A stretch of 13,729 nt of DNA, from positions 1 to 13,729 of the forward strand of contig JANXSA010000106.1 in the NCBI GenBank assembly GCA_025352915.1. The letters run 5' to 3'. Position numbers and translations under genes: made by a program. The notes beneath the pieces were generated by a model. It made no database searches and was not told where the DNA came from. It worked only from the letters and a program-made list of their open reading frames with translations. The DNA is from Rhodospirillales bacterium. GTDB taxonomy: Bacteria; Pseudomonadota; Alphaproteobacteria; Acetobacterales; Acetobacteraceae. Positions 13,716 through 13,729 of the stretch are shown here, piece after piece; within the stretch, counting starts at the first letter, position 1, and each line of letters opens with the position of its first letter.

Positions 13716-13729
13716 GTCTTCTTTTTCTG
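13716..13729. repeat. Partial second copy of the A/T-rich interspersed element, at the window edge
   Basis: GTCTTCTTTTTCTG at the right edge is the exact reverse complement of 2837-2850. The rest of this copy lies outside the window. Composition changes abruptly from GC-rich to T-rich here, as it does at the first copy. Confidence 0.55.

Overview
The window looks like chromosomal DNA of a high-GC alphaproteobacterium. The most likely family is Acetobacteraceae or a relative in the Rhodospirillales. The clues are the GC-rich codon use, the mix of catabolic oxidoreductase genes with an orphan TRAP-type binding protein, and a short A/T-rich interspersed element (2736-2860) standing out against GC-rich surroundings. 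The taxonomic call is inference; there is no rRNA gene to confirm it. I found no phage, transposase, CRISPR or plasmid replication gene.

Left part (1-9938) is a catabolic region. It begins with the N-terminal two thirds of a CoA-acylating methylmalonate-semialdehyde dehydrogenase (mmsA, minus strand, running off the left edge). Divergent from it are a Tat-exported TRAP-type solute-binding protein (855-1901) and a short-chain dehydrogenase (1951-2730). After the A/T-rich repeat island comes a cupin protein (2923-3390). A two-subunit molybdenum hydroxylase of the xanthine dehydrogenase family lies on the minus strand: a [2Fe-2S] subunit and a molybdopterin subunit coupled by an ATGA overlap, 5978 down to 3424. 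Divergent from it is a plus-strand run of a RutA/SfnG-like flavin monooxygenase (6129-7244), a D-2-hydroxyacid dehydrogenase (7256-8224) and an SGNH/sialate-O-acetylesterase-like hydrolase with an unusual C-terminal tail (8259-9938). Together these suggest uptake and stepwise oxidation of small organic acids or heteroaromatic compounds. The substrate cannot be read from the sequence, and no transcription regulator is present.

Middle (9943-10970): a periplasmic DUF3108 protein is convergent with the hydrolase, with only 4 bases between the two stop codons. A tRNA-Val(CAC) gene follows, with a good promoter. Its transcribed leader carries an 18-base near-perfect copy of the tRNA's own 5' end.

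Right part (11021-13644, minus strand): a compact partner-switching module made of an FHA-PP2C (SpoIIE-type) phosphatase, a STAS antagonist and an RsbW-like HATPase kinase. The last two overlap by ATGA. Upstream, in the same direction, lies a DUF4337 membrane protein whose ribosome-binding site falls in a predicted hairpin. The module's sigma factor or other target is not in the window. The last 14 bases of the window repeat, inverted, part of the A/T-rich element at 2837-2850.
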